DNA of 64,000 nucleotides from Olsenella uli DSM 7084 (GTDB lineage Bacteria; Actinomycetota; Coriobacteriia; Coriobacteriales; Atopobiaceae): NCBI RefSeq assembly GCF_000143845.1, contig NC_014363.1, positions 729,186 to 793,185 of the forward strand, read 5' to 3'. Shown piece by piece: positions 16,198 to 23,755 of this stretch (position 1 is its first letter; each line of letters starts with the position of its first letter). The notes under the pieces were generated by a model. It saw only the letters and a program-made list of their open reading frames with translations, ran no database searches and was not told where the DNA came from. The position numbers and the translations under genes were made by a program.

Positions 16198-17379
16198 GTG
16201 CTTAACGACTATGTGCAATGCAATCCAGAAAAGATCATCTTTGGGAGGGGGTGCGAGAAGGATGTCGGCAAGGAGGTCAAGGCCGTAGGAGCCTCTCGCG
16301 TGCTCGTGCACTACGATGCCGGAGATTTCATCAGGCCCCTGGTCGCCCGCATCCGCGGGTACTTGGAAGAGGAGGGACTTGAGGTCTTCGGACTCGGCGG
16401 TGTGGTCCCTAACCCTAAGGTCTCGCTCATGCGCGAAGGCTGCAGACTCGTTCGCGAGAAGGGCATCGACTTTGTGCTCGCGGTGGGTGGCGGGTCCACC
16501 ATGGACAGCTCGAAGTACATCGCTTGCGGCGCCTACTACCCGGGCGAGCTCTGGGACCACCCCAAGTTCGCGCCCATCACGAGCCGTGTTCTCAAGCATG
16601 GTGTAGTGGTGACTATGCCGGGGACAGGGAGCGACGTCTCGACGGCGGCCGTGTGGCGGGACGACACCTGCGATCCGGAACGTAAGACCTGCGTCTTTGC
16701 CAACGAGATGCGCTTCGACCTCGCTTTCATCGACCCGGAGCTCACCTACACGCTGCCTGCGTTCCAGACGGCGGCAGGCTGCTTCGACATCATCTCCCAT
16801 GCCATGGAGGACTACTTCTGCGCTCCGGATGGGGTCGAGTTCTACCTCTCCGCCTATGAGGGCGTTATCAACGAGGTAATGCGCAACCTGCCCGTGGCGC
16901 TCAGGGTTCCCGATGACTACGCGGCGCGGGCGAACATCTGCCGGGTTGCCTACGTGCCTCTCGAAGACGTGATCATATCCGGACAGGTGCATGGGTACTG
17001 CGTCCACAACCTCGAGAAGCCCATGACGGGCGCCTTCCATCGCACGCACGGCGAGATGCTTGCCATACTGTTTCCCGCCTGGATGCGCTACTGCCACCGG
17101 CGCAACATGCCACTCTTCACGCGTCTGTGCGTGAGATGCTTTGGGGCGAAGATGAACTACGAGGATCCGGAGAACACGGTCGACGAGGGCATCCGCAACC
17201 TCGAGCACTTCATCGAGGACGTGGGTCTTTCCACGAGGCTCTCTCAGGTGGGCATCGGCGAGGAAGCCTTCGGGCGGTGTGCGGACATCGCCATAGAGAC
17301 GGCTGGGGTCGGTTACATCGGCAGCGCCATCAGGCTCGACAAGGAGGATATCGTCAACATCTACAGGCTTGCGAGGTAG
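16198..17379 (+). CDS. Iron-containing (group III) alcohol dehydrogenase
   Basis: 393 aa, GTG start (16198) behind GACGAGGTGAGG. The NAD(P)-binding GGGSTMDSSK motif lies near residue 100, and VTMPGTGSDVS follows. The metal ligands are expected in FDIISHAMEDY (Asp and His, about 195-205) and in FHRTHGEMLA. The best resemblance is to butanol dehydrogenase-like enzymes, which reduce aldehydes to alcohols. As the last gene of the PTS locus it may reduce the aldehyde released by the aldolase, or oxidise an alcohol substrate. A 139-bp gap precedes it. Confidence 0.9.
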   Translation: MLNDYVQCNPEKIIFGRGCEKDVGKEVKAVGASRVLVHYDAGDFIRPLVARIRGYLEEEGLEVFGLGGVVPNPKVSLMREGCRLVREKGIDFVLAVGGGSTMDSSKYIACGAYYPGELWDHPKFAPITSRVLKHGVVVTMPGTGSDVSTAAVWRDDTCDPERKTCVFANEMRFDLAFIDPELTYTLPAFQTAAGCFDIISHAMEDYFCAPDGVEFYLSAYEGVINEVMRNLPVALRVPDDYAARANICRVAYVPLEDVIISGQVHGYCVHNLEKPMTGAFHRTHGEMLAILFPAWMRYCHRRNMPLFTRLCVRCFGAKMNYEDPENTVDEGIRNLEHFIEDVGLSTRLSQVGIGEEAFGRCADIAIETAGVGYIGSAIRLDKEDIVNIYRLAR

Positions 17380-17425
17380 GCGTTTTTTTGATGCATCAAT
17401 CGGGCCCTTCGATCGGCGCGCCTTC

Positions 17426-18412
17426 CTATCCGTCCTCTTCGAGGGCTATCACGCCCATTGCCGTCTCCGAGTCGGTGATGAGGCAGTTGACGAAGCCGCA
17501 GCGCAGGGCCGACCAGATGCCCCTGACCTTCCGAGACCCTCCGGCTATGCAGAGAACGCGGTCCATCTGGCGCAGGTGGGAGAGGGGAAGTGCGTTTCTC
17601 GTGTATGCGCCGCCGAGAGGAAGCTCCGACCCGTCCTCGAAGAAGAAGGAGGCCAGGATGTCGCCGGCGATGTCCGAGGAAGCGACGAGGGCACGGTATT
17701 CGTCTGTGGCCTCGTTCAGGCTGAAGGGGTCGGCCGACGAGCGATAGGGAGCACCGAGTCCGACGATTGCTGCGTCGGCGAGCTCCCACTGGTGGAGAAG
17801 CTCGCTGCGGTGACTCTGGTAGAGCCTGCTTTTGGACTCGGCGCGGTCGGCAACCACAGGGACGTTGGTGAAGAAGGAGCGGCCGCCAAAGGCAGTCGCG
17901 AGGTTGTCGACGATGATGTTCGACTGGGTCTGGGGACTCGCGGTGCTCACCGTACCTACGGCGGGGACAAAGGAGAGGGCCTCCTGGGGCTTCTGAGCGC
18001 GAAGCTCCTTTGACATGCGATAGAGGGTTTCGCCAAAACCAACGGTGACGGTGCTTGCCGTCGAGAGAAAGCCGGGAAGCATCGCGGCGGCGTGGCGAGC
18101 GATGCTGTCGTTGAGCGTCCGACCAGTCTTGCCATGGTGCTCTGCCGCCGAGACCCCCTCGATTGAGACGAACTTGAGATCAAAGAGCTCCGCAAGGTGC
18201 CTTTCAAGCCCGTCGACCGTCTCTGCCATGGGGTTCATGACGTTGAACGTGACAATCCTGCGCTCTTTGGCACGGTCAAGCAGACGGGAGACATACGAGC
18301 GGCTGAAGCTCACCTTGGACGCGATGGCGTCCTGCGAGAGCCCTTCGACATAGTACATCTTCGCAATTTGATAAAGGAGGAGATCGTCATCCTGGGTGCC
18401 CTGGAGGGACAT
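17426..18412 (-). CDS. SorC/DeoR-type sugar-binding transcriptional regulator
   Basis: 328 aa. An N-terminal helix-turn-helix (about residues 14-50: YYVEGLSQDAIASKVSFSRS, then YVSRLL) is joined to a SorC sugar-phosphate sensor domain with TVTVGFGETLYRMSKEL, FVPAVGTV, NIIVDNLA, DAAIVGLGAP and LCIAGGSRKVRGIWSAL. It faces the PTS locus and ends 46 bp after the Fe-dehydrogenase gene, so it is the probable local regulator responding to a phosphorylated intermediate. The inverted repeat at 18435-18455 lies 23 bp upstream of its start, suggesting autoregulation. Confidence 0.9.
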   Translation of the reverse strand: MSLQGTQDDDLLLYQIAKMYYVEGLSQDAIASKVSFSRSYVSRLLDRAKERRIVTFNVMNPMAETVDGLERHLAELFDLKFVSIEGVSAAEHHGKTGRTLNDSIARHAAAMLPGFLSTASTVTVGFGETLYRMSKELRAQKPQEALSFVPAVGTVSTASPQTQSNIIVDNLATAFGGRSFFTNVPVVADRAESKSRLYQSHRSELLHQWELADAAIVGLGAPYRSSADPFSLNEATDEYRALVASSDIAGDILASFFFEDGSELPLGGAYTRNALPLSHLRQMDRVLCIAGGSRKVRGIWSALRCGFVNCLITDSETAMGVIALEEDG

Positions 18413-18742
18413 AGCTGGCTCCGTTCATGAAGGAACATATTCCCATAGCATATGTCACTTCTGAGAGAGGGGCAGTGAGACGGAGATGGCATTACCGCCG
18501 TTGTGTCTGTGGGCCCTCGATTCGCTGGGCCCGTCGATGAAGATGCAGGCCCATCTCCTCGATGGGATCCCGTCCTTGGAGTAGACGTAAAGCCCATTCT
18601 CCATTTTCCTGATTCTGCATATCTCCCGCTCAACCTAGATAGAGGATTCTGTATAGAATAGACCTGCCATAGGTGGAGGATTTTGCAAACAACCTCATAA
18701 TCGATGCTATCAAGACTGGCTGATGTACGTGGGGAGGTGCAG
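18413..18742. other. Divergent spacer between sorC-type gene and ATPase gene
   Basis: 330 bp without a gene. ACATAT (18435-18440) and ATATGT (18450-18455) form an inverted repeat just upstream of the regulator gene and are a candidate SorC operator. ATTCT-GTAT-AGAAT (18646-18659) is a short inverted repeat nearer the ATPase. TTGCAA (18683-18688) and TGCTAT (18705-18710), 16 bp apart, may be the ATPase promoter. Confidence 0.4.
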
Positions 18743-20125
18743 ATGACCTTCAGGAGGAAGCTCTACGGCACAATGCTTGGCTGGAAGGCAGACTCGAAGG
18801 GTAGGAGTGCGCTGCTCGTCGAGGGAGCAAGGCGTGTCGGTAAGACCACCATCGCCAAGGCGTTCGCGGCGAACGAGTACGAATCGAGCCTGTTCGTCGA
18901 CTTCTCTCAGGTGGACAACAACGTGCGTGCCATCTTTGATGAGCATCGGGGAGATATAGACACGCTTCTGCGCATGCTTCAGCTCTACTTCGGCGTTAAG
19001 CTGACCCCGAGGCACTCAATCGTCATATTCGACGAGGTCCAGCGCTTTCCCGTCGCCCGCGAGATGATCAAGCACCTGGTGGCGGACGGGAGGTTCGACT
19101 ACATCGAGACGGGCTCGCTCATCTCAATCCGCAAGAACGTCCAGGACATCGTCATCCCCTCCGAGGAGGAGCGCGTGAAGCTCTGGTCCCTCGACTTCGA
19201 GGAGTACCTCTGGGCGCTCGGGAGAGAGAATCTCGCAGACGAGGTCAGACGGTGCCACGACGCACTACGGCCCCTTCCCGACAGCCTGCATCGCCAGTGC
19301 ATGCGCCTGTTCAATGAATACATGCTCGTAGGAGGCATGCCTCAATCCGTCAGCGACTTCATCGAGACTTCCGCGTTCACACAGAGCGACAAGACGAAGC
19401 GGCAGATCCTGGCCCTCTATGCCGAGGATATCGAGAAGTTCGGCGCGAGCGACGCTCGGCGGGCCTACTCCGTCTTCATGGGCATTCCCGGCCAGCTGTC
19501 GGCAGGTAGCAAGCGGTTCAAGTTCTCGACCTTGGGCAGGGGGTCACGCTACCGCCAATACGAGCCAGCGCTCCGTTGGCTCGAGGATGCACACGTCGTG
19601 AGCGTCTGTCGGCTATGCAACGATCCGAATGTTGGGTTCAAACTTGCCGCAGACGAAGGAGAGGACAGTTCGCTCAAGTGCTACATGGCAGATACTGGTC
19701 TGCTCGTGTCGAGCGTCTTCGACGAGGGGGCGGAGACGGAAGGAATCTATCGCGCCCTGCAGTTCGGCAAGCTCTCCATCAACCGCGGGATGTTCGTCGA
19801 GAACGCCATCGCCCAGCAGCTGCGTTCAAACGGCAGGTCCCTGTACTACTACTCGTGGGATGAGCCCCCCATCGAGCCGGGACGCCGACCGAGACCACGT
19901 GAGATAGACTTCCTGGTCACAAGGGGGTTCTCCGATGCCGACGGCAAGCCGCGAGTCTCGCCCATCGAGGCCAAGTCCACGAAGACCTACTCCACCATCT
20001 CGCTCGATGACTTCCGCAGACGCTTCGGCAAGCGAGTCGGGGACGAGATCGTGTTGCATCCAGGCCAGCTCAAGAAGGAGGGAACCCGTATCTACCTGCC
20101 ACTGTACATGTCCTTCTGTATATGA
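18743..20125 (+). CDS. AAA-type ATPase with C-terminal DUF4143 nuclease-like domain
   Basis: 460 aa, ATG at 18743 behind GGGGAGGTGCAG. Walker A is GARRVGKTT (about 28-36) and Walker B is IVIFDEVQRF (about 93-102). A winged-helix region follows (residues 240-300). The C-terminal DUF4143 part contains EIDFLVTRG (about 386) and VSPIEAKSTKTY (about 407), the D...E-x-K spacing of a PD-(D/E)XK fold. These ATPases are common single genes in gut anaerobes. Their role is not established, although links to defence or mobile elements have been suggested. It has no partner gene here. Confidence 0.85.
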   Translation: MTFRRKLYGTMLGWKADSKGRSALLVEGARRVGKTTIAKAFAANEYESSLFVDFSQVDNNVRAIFDEHRGDIDTLLRMLQLYFGVKLTPRHSIVIFDEVQRFPVAREMIKHLVADGRFDYIETGSLISIRKNVQDIVIPSEEERVKLWSLDFEEYLWALGRENLADEVRRCHDALRPLPDSLHRQCMRLFNEYMLVGGMPQSVSDFIETSAFTQSDKTKRQILALYAEDIEKFGASDARRAYSVFMGIPGQLSAGSKRFKFSTLGRGSRYRQYEPALRWLEDAHVVSVCRLCNDPNVGFKLAADEGEDSSLKCYMADTGLLVSSVFDEGAETEGIYRALQFGKLSINRGMFVENAIAQQLRSNGRSLYYYSWDEPPIEPGRRPRPREIDFLVTRGFSDADGKPRVSPIEAKSTKTYSTISLDDFRRRFGKRVGDEIVLHPGQLKKEGTRIYLPLYMSFCI

Positions 20126-20402
20126 GATGACTGGTGCAGCACCGAAGCGGGCGGCAACCGAACCGCCCTGCTACCGTGCCAGCTCTATGATGAGCTTAGG
20201 ATGTCTGACCTTGTCGATGTCAGACTGTCTGGCGAAGTCGGGATTCTTCCCGTTGCGCGAGTATGCCTTCGCGCTGAGCATGAAGGACGGGAAGACACCG
20301 TCTCCGATGGCAGAGCTTGCCATCGGTTGTCATACAGTTTGTTCTACCTGCGAAAACGCCTCCAAGACGGTTTCTGCCGAAGAGGTCTATAATGGCCATG
20401 TC
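20126..20402. other. Spacer upstream of the TPP riboswitch
   Basis: No confident gene. A minus-strand frame of 50 codons (20323-20171) ends in IDKVRHPKLIIELAR and resembles a protein C-terminus, but it has no clear ribosome site and may be a relic. TATAAT at 20388-20393 is the likely -10 for the riboswitch transcript. The -35 is poor. Confidence 0.4.
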
Positions 20403-20492
20403 AACAGGGAGCTGCGGATATGGCGCGGCTGAGAGGGGCGACCTACTCGCCCGACCTCAGAACCTGATCTGGGTAATGCCAGCGTAGGGACC
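20403..20492 (+). ncRNA. TPP (thiamine pyrophosphate) riboswitch
   Basis: The conserved THI-box elements are in order: AGGGAGC near 20406, GGCTGAGAGGGGCG (CTGAGA at 20429-20434), then GAACC and CTGATCTGGGTAATGCCAGC (20464-20483) followed by GTAGGGA, which pairs with the 5' strand. TPP binding represses the downstream thiamine-precursor transport operon. A consensus -10 (TATAAT, 20388-20393) puts the transcript start close to the aptamer. Confidence 0.95.
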
Positions 20493-20520
20493 AGAGTGTG
20501 GCTGCGTTTTGCAGACTTTT

Positions 20521-20540
20521 GGCCCCGCAAGCGCGGGGCC
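20521..20540 (+). terminator. Hairpin of the TPP riboswitch expression platform
   Basis: GGCCCCGC (20521-20528) and GCGGGGCC (20533-20540) form a perfect 8-bp stem with an AAGC loop. It lies 28 bp after the aptamer and ahead of the coding region, where a riboswitch-controlled terminator is expected. The following sequence TTCTCG has only a short T stretch. Confidence 0.6.
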
Positions 20541-20663
20541 TTCTCGTAGGTTGACGATGGCGTCTGGGCGTCTGCGATCTGAACGCCCGCGAGACGGTTG
20601 CAACTGTCCGCAAGATGCCTGCCGTCATATTCCTACGGCGAGCCTCGCAGGAAGCGAGGAAAC

Positions 20664-21005
20664 GTGAACTGTTCCGTTGCCATCCAGTACCTGCCCATGG
20701 ACGCGGGTTCGGACGAGGAGGTCTGTCGCATCGTCGACGAGGTCATCGCGGCCATCGATGCCAGTGGCCTCGACTACTACGTGGGACCGTTCGAGACGGC
20801 CGTCGAGGGTGACCTCAACGCCTGCATGGACCTGGTCAAACGCTGCGTCGAGGTGGGAGCTTCTGCGGGCTGTGCCGAAAGTGCCAGCTACGTGAAGATC
20901 TCCTATCGTCCCGACGGTGACGTCATGACCACCGAGCGTAAGATTGGCAAGTACCACCAGGCTGACAGCGAGTTTGCGACAAGCTCGCGGGAAGCTGTGG
21001 CCTAG
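20664..21005 (+). CDS. Thiamine-binding protein, MTH1187/YkoF family
   Basis: 113 aa with GTG start (20664) behind GAAGCGAGGA. MNCSVAIQYLPMD begins the small ferredoxin-like domain of the MTH1187/YkoF superfamily, whose members bind thiamine or its HMP moiety in the cytoplasm. IVDEVIAAIDASGLDYYVGP and ETAVEGDLNACMDLVKRC match the family pattern. It is the first gene behind the TPP riboswitch and ends 2 bp before the permease gene. It probably passes on or senses the imported precursor. Confidence 0.85.
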   Translation: MNCSVAIQYLPMDAGSDEEVCRIVDEVIAAIDASGLDYYVGPFETAVEGDLNACMDLVKRCVEVGASAGCAESASYVKISYRPDGDVMTTERKIGKYHQADSEFATSSREAVA

Positions 21006-21007
21006 GC

Positions 21008-21769
21008 ATGCACGACGCGCGTCGCACATTCATCCCGCTGACGGCAACGCTCGCATTGCTGGTCGCATGGCAGCTTGCCGTCATGTTGGGGCTCGTTCCC
21101 AACTTTCTGCTGCCAAGTCCCACGCAGGTGGTCGTGGCGCTCATCGAGGACGCGTCCCTTCTCGTCTCCCACAGTGCCGCGACGCTGCTCGAGGCCTTCC
21201 TGGGCCTTTTGATTGGCTGTGCCGTGGGCTTCGTGGTGGCTGTGCTCATGGATCGCTTCGAGGCCGTCGGCCTGGCCCTCGACCCCCTTGTCACCCTGTC
21301 GCAGACCATACCGACCGTCGCCATCGCGCCGCTTCTGGTGCTGTGGTTTGGCTATGGCCTGGCACCCAAGGTGGTGCTGGTCATCATCTCGACGTTCTTT
21401 CCCATAACGGTGTCGTTGGTGTCGGGCTTCCGCTCCGCAGATGCCGACATGATTGATCTCATGCGTACCATGAATGCAGGTGACTGGCAGATATTCTGGC
21501 AGGTCAAGATACCTGCCGCTGCCGAGCAGTTCTTTGGTGGCCTGCGCATCAGCGCGACCTATGCCATCGTGGGCGCCGTGATTGCGGAGTGGCTGGGTGG
21601 CTTTTCGGGACTGGGCGTGTACATGACGCGCGTGCGCAAGTCCTTCTCGTACGACCGGATGTTTGCGGTGATCCTTCTGATCTCCGCGCTGTCACTGGCC
21701 CTCATGGGCGTCGTCGACGTGCTGCGTCGCGTGGCGATGCCCTGGAAGCGGGCCGAGAGAAAGAGGTAA
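21008..21769 (+). CDS. thiX: ABC transporter permease for thiamine precursor (ThiX-like)
   Basis: 253 aa. It is a BPD-type inner-membrane component with about six membrane segments and the EAA-loop region MNAGDWQIFWQVKIPAAAEQ, followed by FFGGLRISATYAIVGAVIAEW. Such permeases are shared by the nitrate/taurine/HMP family. The TPP riboswitch, the YkoF-like protein and the THI5-like binding protein assign it to hydroxymethylpyrimidine (HMP) uptake. The symbol rests on this context. It is followed 5 bp later by the substrate-binding protein gene. Confidence 0.85.
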   Translation: MHDARRTFIPLTATLALLVAWQLAVMLGLVPNFLLPSPTQVVVALIEDASLLVSHSAATLLEAFLGLLIGCAVGFVVAVLMDRFEAVGLALDPLVTLSQTIPTVAIAPLLVLWFGYGLAPKVVLVIISTFFPITVSLVSGFRSADADMIDLMRTMNAGDWQIFWQVKIPAAAEQFFGGLRISATYAIVGAVIAEWLGGFSGLGVYMTRVRKSFSYDRMFAVILLISALSLALMGVVDVLRRVAMPWKRAERKR

Positions 21770-21774
21770 GCGAC

Positions 21775-22911
21775 ATGAGATGCAACGTAAGCTCTGCACA
21801 TGGCGCCCGTGGCGCCCGCGACTTCCGCACCGCCCATGCGGCAATCTCGCGCCGGGCGTTCGTCGGGCTGTCTGGTGCGGCATTGGCTGGCCTGGGGCTT
21901 GCGGGCTGCGGCGCGTACCGTAACGCGGGAGCGCCCTCTGCGGGCGATGGCACCGCAGGCGATGTTGCCGCAAGCGGCAACGGAGGCGCCGGCAACGTCG
22001 GTGATGCCGGCAAGATCACCTTCTGCCTGGACTACACGCCCAACACCAATCACACGGGCATCTACGTTGCCCAGGACCAAGGTTACTTTGCCGACGAGGG
22101 CCTTGAGGTCGAGATCGTCCAGCCGGCTGAGGATACCGCTGAGACCATGCTGGGTTCGGGCCAGGCGCAGCTGGGCATCAGCTACCAGGACTACATCGCC
22201 AACGCCCTGGCGGGTGACAGCCCTCTCGCCATACAGGCCGTTGCGGCGGTGATCCAGCACAACACCTCCGGCATCATGAGTCGCAGGGAGGATGCCATAA
22301 GCTCTCCGCGCATGATGGAGGGTCACAGGTACGCCACCTGGGACATGCCGGTCGAGCAGGCCATCATACGGCAGGTGGTCGAGAGGGACGGCGGTGACTT
22401 CTCCAAGCTCGATCTGGTCCCGTACACCGTCGACGACGAGGTCAGCGGCCTCAAGGCCGACATGTTCGACGACGTCTGGGTTTACGAGGGCTGGGCCGTG
22501 CAGAACGCGGCCGTCCAGGGCTACGACGTCAGCTATTTCTCGTTCATATCGATCGATGACGTCTTTGACTACTACACGCCGGTCATTGCGGCCAACAACG
22601 ACTTCTGCCGGCAGCATCCCGATGTGGTGAAGGCATTCGTGCGCTCTGCGAAGAGGGGCTACGAGTACGCGATCGCAAACCCCGAGCCTGCGGCCGACAT
22701 CCTCTGCGGACAGGTACCTGAGCTCGATCCCGCCCTCGTGAGGCAGAGCCAGCTCTACCTCGCCGGTCAGTACCAGGCAGACGCGTCGCACTGGGGCATG
22801 ATCGACGCCAGCCGCTGGAGTAGGTTCTACCAGTGGCTCAATGACAACGGCCTGGTCCAGAACCAACTTGACATCAATGCGGGTTGGACCATGGACTATC
22901 TCGAGGCGTAG
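21775..22911 (+). CDS. thiY: Thiamine-precursor ABC transporter substrate-binding lipoprotein (NMT1/THI5-like)
   Basis: 378 aa. The N-terminus carries SRRAFVGLSGAALAGLGLAG followed by C, a Tat-like twin arginine and a lipobox, so it is a membrane-anchored lipoprotein. A flexible Gly/Ala/Asn-rich linker follows. The mature domain starts at ITFCLDYTPNTNHTGIYVAQ, the THI5/ThiY signature for HMP binding, and continues with YFADEGLEVEIVQPAEDTA. It delivers HMP or a related pyrimidine to the ThiX permease. The start is the ATG at 21775 behind AGAAAGAGG. Confidence 0.9.
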   Translation: MRCNVSSAHGARGARDFRTAHAAISRRAFVGLSGAALAGLGLAGCGAYRNAGAPSAGDGTAGDVAASGNGGAGNVGDAGKITFCLDYTPNTNHTGIYVAQDQGYFADEGLEVEIVQPAEDTAETMLGSGQAQLGISYQDYIANALAGDSPLAIQAVAAVIQHNTSGIMSRREDAISSPRMMEGHRYATWDMPVEQAIIRQVVERDGGDFSKLDLVPYTVDDEVSGLKADMFDDVWVYEGWAVQNAAVQGYDVSYFSFISIDDVFDYYTPVIAANNDFCRQHPDVVKAFVRSAKRGYEYAIANPEPAADILCGQVPELDPALVRQSQLYLAGQYQADASHWGMIDASRWSRFYQWLNDNGLVQNQLDINAGWTMDYLEA

Positions 22912-22915
22912 CCGG

Positions 22916-23755
22916 ATGTCGATGGCGCAGGCGATCGGGGGAGGCTTTGGCGGCGGGGGGGACATCGCCCTCTCCGCGCAGGGTCTGACCCTTTCCTGGG
23001 GTCAGGGGACCCCGTCGCTCGTCGTCCGCGACGTGAGCGTCACCGTGGGCGCAGGCGAGGTCGTGTGCCTTGTCGGTCGCTCTGGCTGCGGGAAGACGAC
23101 CCTGCTCCACGCCCTTTCGGGACTCACGACGCCAGTCGAGGGACGTGTGCTCCTCCATGGCAGGGACGTGACGGCCCGTCCCGGCCATGTCAGCTACATG
23201 CTTCAGAAGGACCTACTGCTGCCGAGCAGGCGCATCATCGACAACGTCTGCCTGCCGCTGGAGATTGCCGGCATGGGACGCGAGGAGGCGCACGAGAGGG
23301 CTCGGCCTCTGTTCGAACGCTTCGGTCTGGCAGGCTGCGAGCAGAGTTGGCCGGCGGAGCTCTCGGGTGGGATGCGGCAGCGTGCGGCGTTCCTGCGGAC
23401 CTACCTCATGGGCAACGACGTGGTGCTCTTGGACGAGCCGTTCAGTGCTCTCGACGCCCTGACGCGCGACGACATGCGTAGTTGGTACTGCGACATGGCG
23501 CGCGAGTTGGGCCTGGCAACGCTTGCCATCACGCATGACGTGGACGAGGCCGTGTCCATGGCCGAACGCATCTATGTGCTCGAGGGCAATCCGTCTGCCG
23601 GCCAGCCCAGCACGATCCTGGCGGAGATTGCGGTTCCGCGTCCGGTCGGTGAGCCAGGTCACACGTCCTCGGCTGCGGCCTTCGCGCTCACCTCCGAGTT
23701 CCTGGCGTGCAAGCGTGAGGTGCTGGGCTTTTTGGGCAAGGGGCCGGCTGCTTAG
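22916..23755 (+). CDS. thiZ: ABC transporter ATP-binding protein for thiamine precursor (ThiZ-like)
   Basis: 279 aa, ATG at 22916 (a second ATG at 22922 is possible). Walker A is VGRSGCGKTT (about 52-60), the signature is LSGGMRQRAA, Walker B is VVLLDEPFSALD, and the switch His is in ITHDVDEA. It powers the transporter formed with the two genes upstream. The N-terminal glycine-rich leader is encoded partly by a run of seven G. Its stop codon overlaps by 4 bp the stop of the convergent LTA-synthase-like gene. Confidence 0.9.
   Translation: MSMAQAIGGGFGGGGDIALSAQGLTLSWGQGTPSLVVRDVSVTVGAGEVVCLVGRSGCGKTTLLHALSGLTTPVEGRVLLHGRDVTARPGHVSYMLQKDLLLPSRRIIDNVCLPLEIAGMGREEAHERARPLFERFGLAGCEQSWPAELSGGMRQRAAFLRTYLMGNDVVLLDEPFSALDALTRDDMRSWYCDMARELGLATLAITHDVDEAVSMAERIYVLEGNPSAGQPSTILAEIAVPRPVGEPGHTSSAAAFALTSEFLACKREVLGFLGKGPAA

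Noticed and set aside
20171-20323. 50-codon minus-strand frame ending in IDKVRHPKLIIELAR
   Set aside because: It looks protein-like at the end, but has no clear start signal and lies against the downstream transcript. Too weak to annotate.
22950-22965. G7 run near the start of thiZ as a second phase switch
   Set aside because: The run is short, the gene is in frame, and the glycines fall in a non-conserved leader. No evidence for switching.
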